Below are positions 36,358-45,261 of a stretch of DNA of 64,000 bases, in pieces. The stretch spans positions 145,151 through 209,150 of the forward strand of contig UCEZ01000036.1 in assembly GCA_900471525.1 (NCBI GenBank), read 5' to 3'. Origin of the DNA: Hyphomicrobiales bacterium (GTDB lineage Bacteria; Pseudomonadota; Alphaproteobacteria; Rhizobiales; Rhizobiaceae). How positions within the stretch are numbered: the stretch's first letter is position 1; each line of letters begins with the position of its first letter. The translations under genes were made by a program, and so were the position numbers. The notes under the pieces are model-generated. The model was not told the DNA's origin, searched no databases, and worked only from the letters and a program-made list of their open reading frames with translations.

Positions 36358-37878
36358 ATGGTAGAATCTGAAGCCCAGGGGCGTTTGCCTGGAATTGCCC
36401 CGGTCTCCGTCGTGGATATCGGGTCCAACTCGATTCGCCTGGTGATCTATGAGGGGCTGAGCCGGTCTCCGGCCGTGCTGTTCAACGAAAAAGTCATGTG
36501 CGGCCTCGGCAAGGGCATCGACGCGACCGGACGCATGGACGCGGAGAGCGTCGAGCGGGCACTGAAGGCGCTGCACCGATTCAGGGCTTTGTCGACGCAG
36601 GCGCGTGCGTCCACAGTTTTCGTGCTGGCGACTGCTGCCGCCCGCGACGCATCGAACGGCCCGGATTTCATTCGTCGCGCGGAGATCATTCTCGGCCAGA
36701 AGGTGCGCGTGCTGACCGGCGAAGAGGAAGCCTATTTCTCCGCGCTCGGCATCATCAGCGGCTATCATGACCCTGACGGCATCGTCGGTGATCTCGGCGG
36801 CGGTTCGCTGGAACTTGTCGATGTCCTCGGCACGAAGGTTGGAAAGGGCATTACCCTGCCGCTCGGCGGTATCCGCCTGTCGGAACATGCCGAAGGATCG
36901 ATCGTCAAGGCACGCAGCCATGTCCGCCGTTACATGAAGGGCGCGCAAGTTCTGCAGAATGTTGCGGGCCGCACCTTCTACGCCGTCGGCGGCACTTGGC
37001 GCTCGATCGCCAAGCTGCATATGGAGATGCGCAACTATCCCCTGCACATGATGCAGGGCTACGAAATCTCCTTCGAGGAGGCCATGGCCTTCCTGCCGGA
37101 GGTGATCGAGCCGAAGGACCTGAAGGCTCCGGCCTACGCCAGCATCTCCAAGAGCCGCCGCGTTCTCCTGCCGTTCGGTGCGGTCGCCATGCAGGAAGCG
37201 ATCGCCCAGATGAAGCCGGCGCGGATCTCTTTTTCCGCACTTGGCGTGCGCGAGGGCTATTTGTACTCGCTTCTTTCGGAGACCGAGAAGAGACATGACC
37301 CGCTGCTGACGGCGGCCGGGGAAATCGCCATCCTGCGTGCCCGCTCGCCCGAACATGCGCGCGAGCTTGCCGACTGGAGCGGCAAGATGGTGCCGCATTT
37401 CGGCATTACCGAAACAGAGGAAGAGGGGCGTTACCGGCAGGCAGCCTGTCTGCTCGCCGATATCAGTTGGCGTGCTCATCCGGATTATCGCGGCTTGCAG
37501 GCGCTCAACATCATCGCCCACAGCACGTTTTCCGGCATCACCCATGCCGGCCGCGCCTATATCGCGCTTGCCAACTACTACCGTTTCGAAGGTCTGAACG
37601 ACGACGGCGCCACCGAGCCGCTGGCCGCAATTGCCACCCCGCGCATGCTGGAACTGGCAAAGCTCTTGGGCGGGCTGCTCAGAGTCGTCTATCTTTTGTC
37701 GGCATCGATGCCGGGCGTCGTGCGCAATCTCGACATCCGTCCGTCAAAGGCGCCGGATGTCGATCTCGATTTCGTCGTACCCTCGGCCTATTCGGAATTT
37801 ACCGGCGAGCGCCTTGATGGACGACTGCAGCAGCTGGCGAAGCTGACTGGCAAGCGGATTGCCTTCCGGTTCGAATAG
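36358..37878 (+). CDS. ppx: Exopolyphosphatase
   Basis: 506-residue Ppx/GppA-type phosphatase of the actin-like ATPase fold that hydrolyses terminal phosphate from polyphosphate (and perhaps pppGpp). VVDIGSNSIRLVIYEG is the first phosphate loop and GDLGGGSLELVDV the second. A C-terminal HD-like part (LLADISWRAHPDYR) is present. It directly follows ppk with a 12-base gap. Confidence 0.95.
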   Translation: MVESEAQGRLPGIAPVSVVDIGSNSIRLVIYEGLSRSPAVLFNEKVMCGLGKGIDATGRMDAESVERALKALHRFRALSTQARASTVFVLATAAARDASNGPDFIRRAEIILGQKVRVLTGEEEAYFSALGIISGYHDPDGIVGDLGGGSLELVDVLGTKVGKGITLPLGGIRLSEHAEGSIVKARSHVRRYMKGAQVLQNVAGRTFYAVGGTWRSIAKLHMEMRNYPLHMMQGYEISFEEAMAFLPEVIEPKDLKAPAYASISKSRRVLLPFGAVAMQEAIAQMKPARISFSALGVREGYLYSLLSETEKRHDPLLTAAGEIAILRARSPEHARELADWSGKMVPHFGITETEEEGRYRQAACLLADISWRAHPDYRGLQALNIIAHSTFSGITHAGRAYIALANYYRFEGLNDDGATEPLAAIATPRMLELAKLLGGLLRVVYLLSASMPGVVRNLDIRPSKAPDVDLDFVVPSAYSEFTGERLDGRLQQLAKLTGKRIAFRFE

Positions 37879-38039
37879 ATCTGTCCGCAGGGTGCTCCGA
37901 TTACGGTGGTCTTTGAGCGATCCACCGCGAATAATTTGGCGTCTCGCTTCGTTGAAAACAGCGGAGCGATATGTATAGTCCTGATTTTTCTTCCTGCAGG
38001 CTCGATGATATTAAATATAGGCTAAATCAAGGTGTTGGG

Positions 38040-39389
38040 ATGGCGATAATTTCTTATGGCGACCTCGGTGTCGGATCCAATATGATCGCTCCCTTCGTCG
38101 ATTACCTTACCTTGTTCACCAAGGGATCCTGGTCCTCGACCTCGGTGAAGCTTTACGACGATTCGAAGAATTATGTTCAGTTCATCGGCAGCAAGCTGGC
38201 AGTGAAGACCGAGGCCGGCACGATCGTCGATATCACCGCCGGCACAGTGACAAGCATGAAATTTGTTCTGGACGGTGTCACTGCATTGTCGGTAACCGGC
38301 GCCAGCATGTCGGCGGCCAAGCTCGCCGACGCCATCTTCACCGGAAATGACGTGCAATTCCTCTCGCTCCTCCTGGCCGGGGCCGATACCGTCAACGGAA
38401 CGCGGCACGACGACGTGCTGCTCGGGCTTGAGGGCAATGATGTACTGAACGGCAAGGACGGCAACGATGTACTCGTTGGAGGCGCCGGCTCGGACAAATT
38501 GGTCGGCGGCAGCGGCAGCGACCTTGCAGCCTATGTTTTCGCGACGGCCGGAGTTAGGGCAAACCTTACCGATGCCTCCGTCAATGTCGGAGACGCCAAG
38601 GGCGACACATTTTCCTCGATCGAAGGCATTATCGGCTCGGATTATGCTGACAGCCTTTATGGCAATGCGGCGTCAAACGTCCTGGCCGGTGGCGCCGGCG
38701 GCGACCTGCTCGACGGCGGTAGCGGGGATGACGTCCTTATAGGCGGGAGTGGTGAGGACGTCATGGAGGGGGGCGCTGGAGCAGACGAGTGTCTCGGCGA
38801 AACGGGGTTTGATATTGTCTCCTACGCAGGATCGGCGAAAGGCGTCGTTGCCAACCTGGCCAAACCGTCGCTGAATTCCAACGATGCGAAGGGTGATACC
38901 TATTCCGGTGTCGAAGGTTTCATCGGTTCCAATTTTGTTGATACATTGACAGGCGACGGCAAAACGAATGTGATTTCCGGCGGTTTCGGCAATGATCGGA
39001 TCGTCAGCGGCTCGGGTGATGATGTCCTGTCCGGCGACTTCGGTGCCGACGATCTCTATGGCGGCAGCGGGGCCGATACGTTCAGCTTCAACGACCTCTG
39101 GGAATCGACCGTCGCTTCGGCTGGCCGCGACACGATCTTCGATTTTTCCGGCACAGGCGGCGACCGGATCGACTTGAGTTCGATCGACGCGCGCTACGGC
39201 GTCGCAGGAAATCAGGCCTTCGCCTTCATCGGCACCGCCGCCTTTCATGGCAAAGCTGGCGAGTTACGCTACGAGAAGAAAGCGTCCGACACCTATATCT
39301 ACGCGGACGTGAACGGCGACAGGAAAGCCGACTTTTCCATCCACCTCGACGATGCGGTAACGCTGTCCAAGGGCTATTTCGTCCTCTAG
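38040..39389 (+). CDS. RTX-type calcium-binding secreted protein
   Basis: 449 residues from the ATG at 38040 (an in-frame ATG at 37971 would add 23). No N-terminal signal peptide. The N-terminal 120 residues are unrecognised. Then come glycine- and aspartate-rich nonapeptide repeats (LLGLEGNDVLNGKDGNDVL, GGSGDDVLIGGSGEDV and others) in three blocks. They are separated by two copies of a spacer ending DAKGDT-SS/GVEG-IGS. The C-terminal 90 residues (AGRDTIFDFSG to TLSKGYFVL) form a serralysin-like cap close to that of the next protein. Such proteins leave by type I secretion; no exporter genes are nearby. Confidence 0.82.
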   Translation: MAIISYGDLGVGSNMIAPFVDYLTLFTKGSWSSTSVKLYDDSKNYVQFIGSKLAVKTEAGTIVDITAGTVTSMKFVLDGVTALSVTGASMSAAKLADAIFTGNDVQFLSLLLAGADTVNGTRHDDVLLGLEGNDVLNGKDGNDVLVGGAGSDKLVGGSGSDLAAYVFATAGVRANLTDASVNVGDAKGDTFSSIEGIIGSDYADSLYGNAASNVLAGGAGGDLLDGGSGDDVLIGGSGEDVMEGGAGADECLGETGFDIVSYAGSAKGVVANLAKPSLNSNDAKGDTYSGVEGFIGSNFVDTLTGDGKTNVISGGFGNDRIVSGSGDDVLSGDFGADDLYGGSGADTFSFNDLWESTVASAGRDTIFDFSGTGGDRIDLSSIDARYGVAGNQAFAFIGTAAFHGKAGELRYEKKASDTYIYADVNGDRKADFSIHLDDAVTLSKGYFVL

Positions 39390-39648
39390 CACGGTATTTC
39401 TCTGACGCGAGCAACGCTCTCAGATCAAACCGGCCTTCTTCTGTGCGAAGGTCGGTCGCGGATGCTGCTGCCTGTGACGCAAGCTTGTCTCGTGGGGCAA
39501 CCGTGCCGGCTGCCATGTCAGTGCCGCTTTCTGCCGCCACGTATGGTGGGGCGATTCTGCAATCCTATCCACTTCGGCGATGCGGTGACGTACGGCAAGG
39601 CTTTCCGCTTCAAATCCGTCCGCAAGCCGACAATCCAAAGGACGATAG
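39390..39648. other. Intergenic region between the two RTX genes
   Basis: About 259 bases with no supported gene. AAAGGACGATAG just before 39649 is the ribosome binding site of the second RTX gene. No terminator or promoter was recognised, so co-transcription with the first RTX gene cannot be decided. Confidence 0.4.
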
Positions 39649-41247
39649 ATGGCTGCACTGACGGCGAACGAACAATTCATGCTCGAACTGGTCAACAGGG
39701 CGCGCATGGATCCGACGGCGGAGGCAAAACGCCTCGGTATCGATCTCAATCAGGGGCTTGCAAGCGGCACGATCAGCGCCGCCACCAAGGCGCCGCTTGC
39801 GGCCAATGCTCTCCTGACAGACAGTGCGCTCGCCCACAGCCGTTGGATGCTGAACACCGATACGTTCAGCCACACCGGCAATAACGGCTCGACGCCAACC
39901 GATCGCATGCTGGATGCCGGCTACGCGTTATCCGGCTCCTGGCGCACGGGCGAAAACATCTCGTTCACCGGCACGACTGGAACAATCGATCTGACCGCCG
40001 CGATCGCCAGCCAGCATGAGGGGCTTTTCCTCAGTGCGGGCCATCGTGCCAATATCCTCGGGGCCGATTTCCGCGAGATCGGTATCGGCCAGGCCGCCGG
40101 CGTTTTCACGCAATCGGGAACGAACTACAACGCCTCGATGGTGACGCAGGATTTTGCAAAGACCGGTACCGCGATCTTCCTGACGGGCGTCGTCTACAAC
40201 GACACGTCCGGCGATGATTTCTATTCCGTTGGCGAGGGAAAAGGCGGTGTTGCCGTTGCAGTCGGCAGCACAGCGACGACAACCCAGGCAGCCGGCGGAT
40301 ACCGGATCGCAGCATCTACCGGGACCCGCGATGTCAGCCTCGATGGCGTCAAGCTCAAGGCGACGATCCTGTCTGAAAACGCCAAGATCGATCTCGTTGA
40401 CGGACATTCGATCGAGAGTTCGGTCTCGCTGCAACTCGTCTCCGGTGCCACCTCGGCAAAGCTGCTTGGCCTGAATGCGCTGTCTCTGAAAGGCGCCGCA
40501 GAAGCCGAAGTGCTCTACGGCAATGCCGCTGGCAACGCCATCAGCGGCGGCAATGGCAGCGACAGGCTCTATGGTCTGACCGGTAACGACCGGCTCTCCG
40601 GCGATGGCGGCAACGATGTACTGACCGGCGGCGCCGGTGGCGACCGGCTGACCGGCGGTGAGGGTACGGATACCGCTTCCTATGCCGGCGCCTCCAAGGG
40701 CGTGACCGCCAGCCTTGCGGATATCAGCCGCAACACCAATGACGCGAAAGGCGATATCTACGCCTCGATCGAGGGCCTGACAGGATCAAGCCATGCCGAC
40801 GGGCTCTACGGCAACGGCCGCGCAAATACGCTGTCCGGAGGATCGGGCGATGACATCCTGTCGAGCGGTTCGGGCAACGACCGTCTCTACGGCGCCCTCG
40901 GGGCAGATGATCTGGTGGGTGGTTCGGGAGCCGACACCTTCCTGTTCCGGGCGCTTTCCGATTCGACGGTCACTGTTGCTGGACGCGATACGATATTCGA
41001 TTTTTCCGGTAGCGGCGGCGACAGGATCGATCTTTCCGCCATCGATGCCGATAGCGCAGCCTCCGGCAATCAGGCCTTCGACTATATCGGCACGGCTGTC
41101 TTTTCAGGTGAGGCGGGCGAGCTGCGTTCGATCAAGAGCACTTCCGACACCTACATCTACGGTGACGTCAACGGCGACAGGAAAGTTGATCTCGCAATTC
41201 ATCTCGACGACGCGGTGACGTTGAGCAAGGGCTATTTCATCGTCTAG
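39649..41247 (+). CDS. CAP-domain (SCP/PR-1) protein with RTX repeats
   Basis: 532-residue secreted protein. Residues about 5-170 form a CAP domain: ANEQFMLELVNRARMDPTAEA, then ALAHSRWMLNTDTFSHTG, then AGHRANILGADFREIGIG. This is the bacterial CAP layout with its conserved His and Glu residues. A middle beta-rich part (about 175-280) resembles a SdrD-like or carboxypeptidase-like linker. RTX nonapeptide repeats (about 295-440) and a serralysin-like cap follow. No signal peptide, consistent with type I secretion. The C-terminal 90 residues are about 70% identical by eye to those of the upstream RTX gene product, indicating duplication of the secretion module. Confidence 0.88.
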   Translation: MAALTANEQFMLELVNRARMDPTAEAKRLGIDLNQGLASGTISAATKAPLAANALLTDSALAHSRWMLNTDTFSHTGNNGSTPTDRMLDAGYALSGSWRTGENISFTGTTGTIDLTAAIASQHEGLFLSAGHRANILGADFREIGIGQAAGVFTQSGTNYNASMVTQDFAKTGTAIFLTGVVYNDTSGDDFYSVGEGKGGVAVAVGSTATTTQAAGGYRIAASTGTRDVSLDGVKLKATILSENAKIDLVDGHSIESSVSLQLVSGATSAKLLGLNALSLKGAAEAEVLYGNAAGNAISGGNGSDRLYGLTGNDRLSGDGGNDVLTGGAGGDRLTGGEGTDTASYAGASKGVTASLADISRNTNDAKGDIYASIEGLTGSSHADGLYGNGRANTLSGGSGDDILSSGSGNDRLYGALGADDLVGGSGADTFLFRALSDSTVTVAGRDTIFDFSGSGGDRIDLSAIDADSAASGNQAFDYIGTAVFSGEAGELRSIKSTSDTYIYGDVNGDRKVDLAIHLDDAVTLSKGYFIV

Positions 41248-41269
41248 CCGGATGCCGCCCGAGATATCA

Positions 41270-41299
41270 AAAGCCCCGCAGCTGACGCTCCGGGGCTTT
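41270..41299. terminator. Hairpin between converging genes
   Basis: AAAGCCCCG (41270-41278) and CGGGGCTTT (41291-41299) with a 12-base loop. A 9-bp GC-rich stem with A-tract and T-tract ends, placed 22 bases after the CAP-RTX stop and before the end of the converging gene, so it probably ends both transcripts. Confidence 0.7.
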
Positions 41300-41332
41300 C
41301 GTCTTCCGTGTCGATCAATCGTTCGGGGCTGA

Positions 41333-42694
41333 TTACTTCGCGTTCAGGAGTTCGCCGACTTCGAGGAGGACGAATTCATTGTCGTCGGCCTTGTCGAGGG
41401 CACGGCCGGCCGAGAACGGCAGGTTGTTGTCGTTGCCGACGATGATGTGGGTGTCATCGACGCGATCGACGTTCTCGATGGTAACGAAGGGCATGTCATA
41501 GAAGCCTTCGCCGCCGCCCTGGCGCTTCTTGTTGTCCGGATCGGCGATCTTCAGGAGATCGATGTAACCGATCTTGCGAACGGCCTTGCCGGCGTTCTCA
41601 TCGGTCATCTCGATCTTGTAGACGCGCTTCACCTTGGAGCCGACGGCAAAGCAATCCGGCTTCGGTTCCTTCGGGTTGGCGCAGGCTTTGTCCACCGTGC
41701 CGGCGCCGTTGTCGCGCTCGATCACCAGAGCGGTCTTGTCGTCCAGCATGTTGAAGTCGCCGATCGCTTCGCCGCCTTCGGCCAGCGGATAGAGCCAGCT
41801 GCGGCCGGTCCAGGCCTTCGATGCGACGTCAAGTTCGATGATGCGCAGCGCCGGGCGGCCCTCGGCCTGCTCGACATTCTCTGCGTCAGTCCAGAGCGGA
41901 CCTTCGAGCAGGCCGTAGAGCTTGGTGCCGTCCTTCGACATTGCCAGGCCCTCGTAACCGCCGGAGCGCTTGACGTTGAGTGCCGGAATCGGCTTCGAAG
42001 GATCGGCCTGCACCGTCAATGTCGGATTATCGGGCGACATCACCGGCTTTTCGTTGACGATGGTCGGAATGACATCCGTCAGCTTGCCTTCGAGGTCGAA
42101 CTTCAGGATGTAGGGACCGAACTCCTCGCCGACCCAGAAACCGTCGGCAACCGGCTGGATGGATTCGACGTCGAAGTCGGCGCCTGTCAGGTAGCGCTTG
42201 GCTGCACCTTCCATAACGATCGGGAAGGGAGCCTTCTTGTCGGGATCACTAAGGAAGACGGTTTTCAGCGCTTCGACCTTGCCGGAATCCCAGTCGATCT
42301 TGATGTTATGCAGCATCAGCATGGTGTCAGACGAGTTCAGCTTCGAACCGAAACCGTTGTCGGACATGCTCCAGAAGGTGCCGTCAGCCATGGTCTTGAT
42401 GCCGGAGAAACCCTGCATCGGCTGGCCGTCGAATGGCAGCGACAGGCCGGTGAGGCGCACGCCGTCCTTGCCGGGCGCGGTGCCGAGTGCTTCGGTACGC
42501 CTGCGGTCCGGCGTCGTGAACTTGCCGGAAGTCTTCAGGTAGTCGGCCGCGTCGGCAGGTGCCGCGATGATCGTGTTCGCCGGCAGGACGGCATGGGCCG
42601 CAAGCTTGGCCGGGAATACGGTGTCTTCGGCAAGGGCGGCGGTGGTCATCAGAAGGCTGAATGCCACGGAAGCAAAAAGAACGTTTTTCATCAT
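41333..42694 (-). CDS. Exported esterase-like phytase-family protein
   Basis: 453 residues with a signal peptide (SLLMTTAALAED, cleavage near residue 22). The mature protein is a beta-propeller of the esterase-like activity of phytase family, with segments GFSGIKTMADGTFWSMSDNG, VEEF-like VGEEFGPYILKFD and GGYEGLAMSKDGTKLYGLLEG. Two conserved acidic blocks (DFDVESI, GGEGFYDMP) may bind metal. It is exported to the periplasm or surface. The true substrate is unproven; the family name comes from sequence similarity. An 8-bp dyad lies just upstream of its start. Confidence 0.8.
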   Translation of the reverse strand: MMKNVLFASVAFSLLMTTAALAEDTVFPAKLAAHAVLPANTIIAAPADAADYLKTSGKFTTPDRRRTEALGTAPGKDGVRLTGLSLPFDGQPMQGFSGIKTMADGTFWSMSDNGFGSKLNSSDTMLMLHNIKIDWDSGKVEALKTVFLSDPDKKAPFPIVMEGAAKRYLTGADFDVESIQPVADGFWVGEEFGPYILKFDLEGKLTDVIPTIVNEKPVMSPDNPTLTVQADPSKPIPALNVKRSGGYEGLAMSKDGTKLYGLLEGPLWTDAENVEQAEGRPALRIIELDVASKAWTGRSWLYPLAEGGEAIGDFNMLDDKTALVIERDNGAGTVDKACANPKEPKPDCFAVGSKVKRVYKIEMTDENAGKAVRKIGYIDLLKIADPDNKKRQGGGEGFYDMPFVTIENVDRVDDTHIIVGNDNNLPFSAGRALDKADDNEFVLLEVGELLNAK

Positions 42695-42701
42695 GTCCCC
42701 A

Positions 42702-42731
42702 CTAAGCGGTTGATCAAGACGCTCCGCTTAG
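42702..42731. promoter_or_regulatory. 8-bp inverted repeat upstream of the phytase-like gene
   Basis: CTAAGCGG (42702-42709) and CCGCTTAG (42724-42731) with a 14-base spacer. On the transcribed strand it lies 7 bases upstream of the start codon, next to the probable ribosome binding site, so it may be a 5' leader hairpin or an operator. Confidence 0.35.
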
Positions 42732-42797
42732 CAGGGCATTGGTGTCGGTGAATTGACGCCTGGATGAAGCTTTGGTGACGGTGGCAAGGTGGCCGGC

Positions 42798-43865
42798 CTA
42801 TTCGGCGGGAACCCGCAGTTCGAAGGGGGCAAGAATCTCCGCTTTTGCCTGTTCGGCCAGCGCCATGACGCCAAGCGTCTGGCCTCGCCCCTTGACGGCA
42901 TGTGTGCCCAGATCCTCGATGGCGATCGTGTCCGGCAGCTTGATGCGCTGGGCAAGCTCTGTCGAGATCAGCACCGTTCTGTTCAGCGTCTTGCACAGCG
43001 ATTCAAGCCGCGCGGTGGTGTTCACGGTATCGCCGAAATAGGCGATCTTGTGATGGTCGACGCCGATTTCCGCCGTGATGATGAAACCGCCGTGAAGGGC
43101 TGCGCGCAACCGTGGAACCTGACCGAAATTCTTGCGCCAGGTGTCCGCATTGGCTTCGATGTCGTCGAGAATGTCGAAGATGCAATGAATGCAGCGCGCA
43201 AATTTGACGCCCCGTGCAAGCGGCCAGGTGACGATCGCCGCGTCGCCGACATAGTCGTCGATTGCGCCCTTGTGGCGCCGGACCGGTTCGGCGAAAGCGG
43301 CAAACAGGGCCTTGAGAAGCTCCTGAGCGCGCAGGTCGCCATGCTTTTCCGCAAAGGATGTCGAATCGGCGAGGTCGATGAACAGGAAGACGCGCTCCTC
43401 CTTTACCGGCCGGCGATAGCGACTGATCAGCATGCTTGTGAACACGTCGTGTCCGAGCAGGTCCCGGACGCGCAGGATGAAGACGATCAGCGCGCAGACC
43501 GCAAGTGCATAGAGGAAGACGTGGAAAGGCATGATGATGATGTCTGCCAGAGACCTCGGCTCGACCAGCTTCAACCACGTCAAAAGCAGGGCCGCGAGCG
43601 CATAACCGGCGCTCATCAGAATCTCGTAGATCACCAGCGCCACGACGATGAACGCAAATGTGGGAAGGCGCTCTATTCGCCTGTAAAGTGGACGAAACAG
43701 GATACGACGTTCGAAGGCAATCATCGGCACGCCCATGAAGACCGCAAAGACCGCACCGATGATCACGGGCTCGCCGGGATAGGCGACAAGGCCGTAGAGC
43801 ACGCCGCTCAGCGCCATGCCGAGCGTGATCATCAACCAGTTCTCTGTCGGGGATATTTCTCTCAT
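42798..43865 (-). CDS. Membrane-bound class III adenylate/guanylate cyclase
   Basis: 355 residues with an N-terminal membrane part (about 10-150) of four hydrophobic helices (ITLGMALSGVLYGLVAYPG, FAFIVVALVIYEIL and others). The class III catalytic domain covers about 165-340. Its metal ligands are in FIDLADSTSFAE and DDYVGDAAIVTW, and the transition-state residues are in GDTVNTTARLESL (Asn and Arg). All key residues are present, so the enzyme is probably active and makes cAMP. Rhizobia have many such cyclases. The signal sensed by the membrane part is unknown. Confidence 0.9.
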   Translation of the reverse strand: MREISPTENWLMITLGMALSGVLYGLVAYPGEPVIIGAVFAVFMGVPMIAFERRILFRPLYRRIERLPTFAFIVVALVIYEILMSAGYALAALLLTWLKLVEPRSLADIIIMPFHVFLYALAVCALIVFILRVRDLLGHDVFTSMLISRYRRPVKEERVFLFIDLADSTSFAEKHGDLRAQELLKALFAAFAEPVRRHKGAIDDYVGDAAIVTWPLARGVKFARCIHCIFDILDDIEANADTWRKNFGQVPRLRAALHGGFIITAEIGVDHHKIAYFGDTVNTTARLESLCKTLNRTVLISTELAQRIKLPDTIAIEDLGTHAVKGRGQTLGVMALAEQAKAEILAPFELRVPAE

Positions 43866-43952
43866 GAATCAGCTCCGTTCCCCCGGTGCATGCAGCCATT
43901 GTTCCGCTTGCACAAGTCGGGTCAAGCGATTTCGTGTAACCATTTGTCTCGG

Positions 43953-44846
43953 TTACGCTCTGCCCGAAAGGTTTGCCCAGCGGCCGGGCGTCATGCCGCT
44001 CGCTTTCTTGAAGTGGCGGGTGAAATGGGCCTGGTCGGAAAAGCCGGTTTCCAACGCGATCTCGACGAGGCTCCTGCCGCTGCCGATCATGCAGCGTGCT
44101 CGCTCCAGCCGACGCATGACGAGGTAGCGGTGCGGGCTGGTACCGAGGCTTGAACGGAATTGCCGGGCAAGGGTGAAGCGGTCGAGGCCGCTGACCGTCT
44201 CAAGCTCGTTTGATGTCACCTGCCGGTCGGAATGGGCCTGCAGAAAGTCGCAGGTTCGGCGGATTGCGACGTGATCGGGTTTCCTTCCCGGCCCCATGCC
44301 TACGGCGTCCGCATGCCGCACCAGTGCATCGGCGATGCCGGTCAGCGCATCGTCAAGCAGCAGATCGTCGATCGCTCCGTCCAGATCGTGCATGACATCT
44401 GCAAGGTTCGAGGCAAAGGCGCGGTCGGCAATGACCGGTGACGGCACGAAGGGCAGGGTGCGTCGCCCTAGCGCGCCGATCAGCATTTCCGGTGGCAGGT
44501 ACATCATCCGGTAGCGCAGGCCTTCGTCCGTTCCGGCGCCCCCGTCGTGCAGTTCGTCCGGATGCAGCACGATGATGTTGCCAGGCTGGCTGTATCGCAC
44601 CATGCCGCGATAGCGGAAGGCCTGCACACCCTGGAGCGTCAGGCCGAGTGCATAGGTGTCGTGACGATGCGGCTCGAAGGCGTCGCCGTGAAAATGCGCC
44701 TCGATGCGCTCGATGCCGCCGGAAACGGGCGCGATCTTGATTCTGTCGGATGTGCACGAACGTTCAAGATCGCCGCCACCGGCGCGGGTTATGGAGACCC
44801 CGGACGTTTCAAGCGTCCTGTTCCCAAGAGTGGAGTTGGCATTCAT
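43953..44846 (-). CDS. AraC-family transcriptional regulator
   Basis: 297-residue AraC-type regulator. The N-terminal cupin-like sensing domain (ERIEAHFHGDAFEPHRHDTY, then GNIIVLHPDELHDGGAG) is followed by the C-terminal double HTH (TSNELETVSGLDRFTLARQF and IALETGFSDQAHFTRHFKKA). The start at 44846 is the shortest that gives the whole sensing domain; longer in-frame starts exist. Its ATG overlaps by two bases the ATG of the divergent DUF2000 gene (CATG at 44844-44847). It probably controls that gene and itself. Confidence 0.87.
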   Translation of the reverse strand: MNANSTLGNRTLETSGVSITRAGGGDLERSCTSDRIKIAPVSGGIERIEAHFHGDAFEPHRHDTYALGLTLQGVQAFRYRGMVRYSQPGNIIVLHPDELHDGGAGTDEGLRYRMMYLPPEMLIGALGRRTLPFVPSPVIADRAFASNLADVMHDLDGAIDDLLLDDALTGIADALVRHADAVGMGPGRKPDHVAIRRTCDFLQAHSDRQVTSNELETVSGLDRFTLARQFRSSLGTSPHRYLVMRRLERARCMIGSGRSLVEIALETGFSDQAHFTRHFKKASGMTPGRWANLSGRA

Positions 44847-45252
44847 GTTCGATACCAAATTTGCAATCGTGCTGCGCGAGGACCTGGCCGTCTGGCAGAA
44901 GCTGAACGTCACCGCGTTTCTAACGAGCGGCATTGTTGCGGAAAAGCCCGGCATCATCGGTGAAGTTTATCGCGATGCGGATGGCAACGTCTACAATCCC
45001 TTGAGCATCCAGCCGGTCATCGTGCTGTCCGCCGACGAAAAGACCATCGCAGCAATCCATCACCGGGCGCTGGAGCGCGAGGTGAAGACCTCGCTCTATG
45101 TCGAAGAAATGTTTTCGACCGGCCACGACGCCGCCAACCGCGAGGTGTTCGCCCGGTTCGGTCCGGACGATGCCAGGGTTGTCGGCATTGCGCTTCATGC
45201 CGACAAGAAGCTTACCGACAAGATCACCAAGGGCGCAAAGATGCACCCTTGA
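44845..45252 (+). CDS. DUF2000 family protein
   Basis: 135-residue soluble protein of the DUF2000 family, a PTH2-like fold by my recollection. Features: KFAIVLREDLAVWQKLNVTAF at the start, then YNPLSIQPVIVLSAD and SLYVEEMFSTGHDAANREV. The function is not known. The start at 44845 overlaps the AraC start codon head to head, so its promoter and ribosome binding site must lie within the AraC reading frame on the other strand. It converges with rnd (9-base gap). Confidence 0.72.
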   Translation: MFDTKFAIVLREDLAVWQKLNVTAFLTSGIVAEKPGIIGEVYRDADGNVYNPLSIQPVIVLSADEKTIAAIHHRALEREVKTSLYVEEMFSTGHDAANREVFARFGPDDARVVGIALHADKKLTDKITKGAKMHP

Positions 45253-45261
45253 TGAAGTATC

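Noticed and set aside
34060..37545. A very long open frame (1161 residues) on the minus strand opposite ppk and ppx
   Set aside because: It is the antisense shadow of two certain genes. High GC third positions leave few stop codons on the opposite strand, and the translation shows no domain, only His- and Arg-rich sequence.
38400..39100. Short repeated DNA in the RTX genes considered as a CRISPR or tandem DNA repeat
   Set aside because: The repetition is at the amino acid level (GGxGxDxLx nonapeptides) with no constant spacer length or identical DNA repeats.
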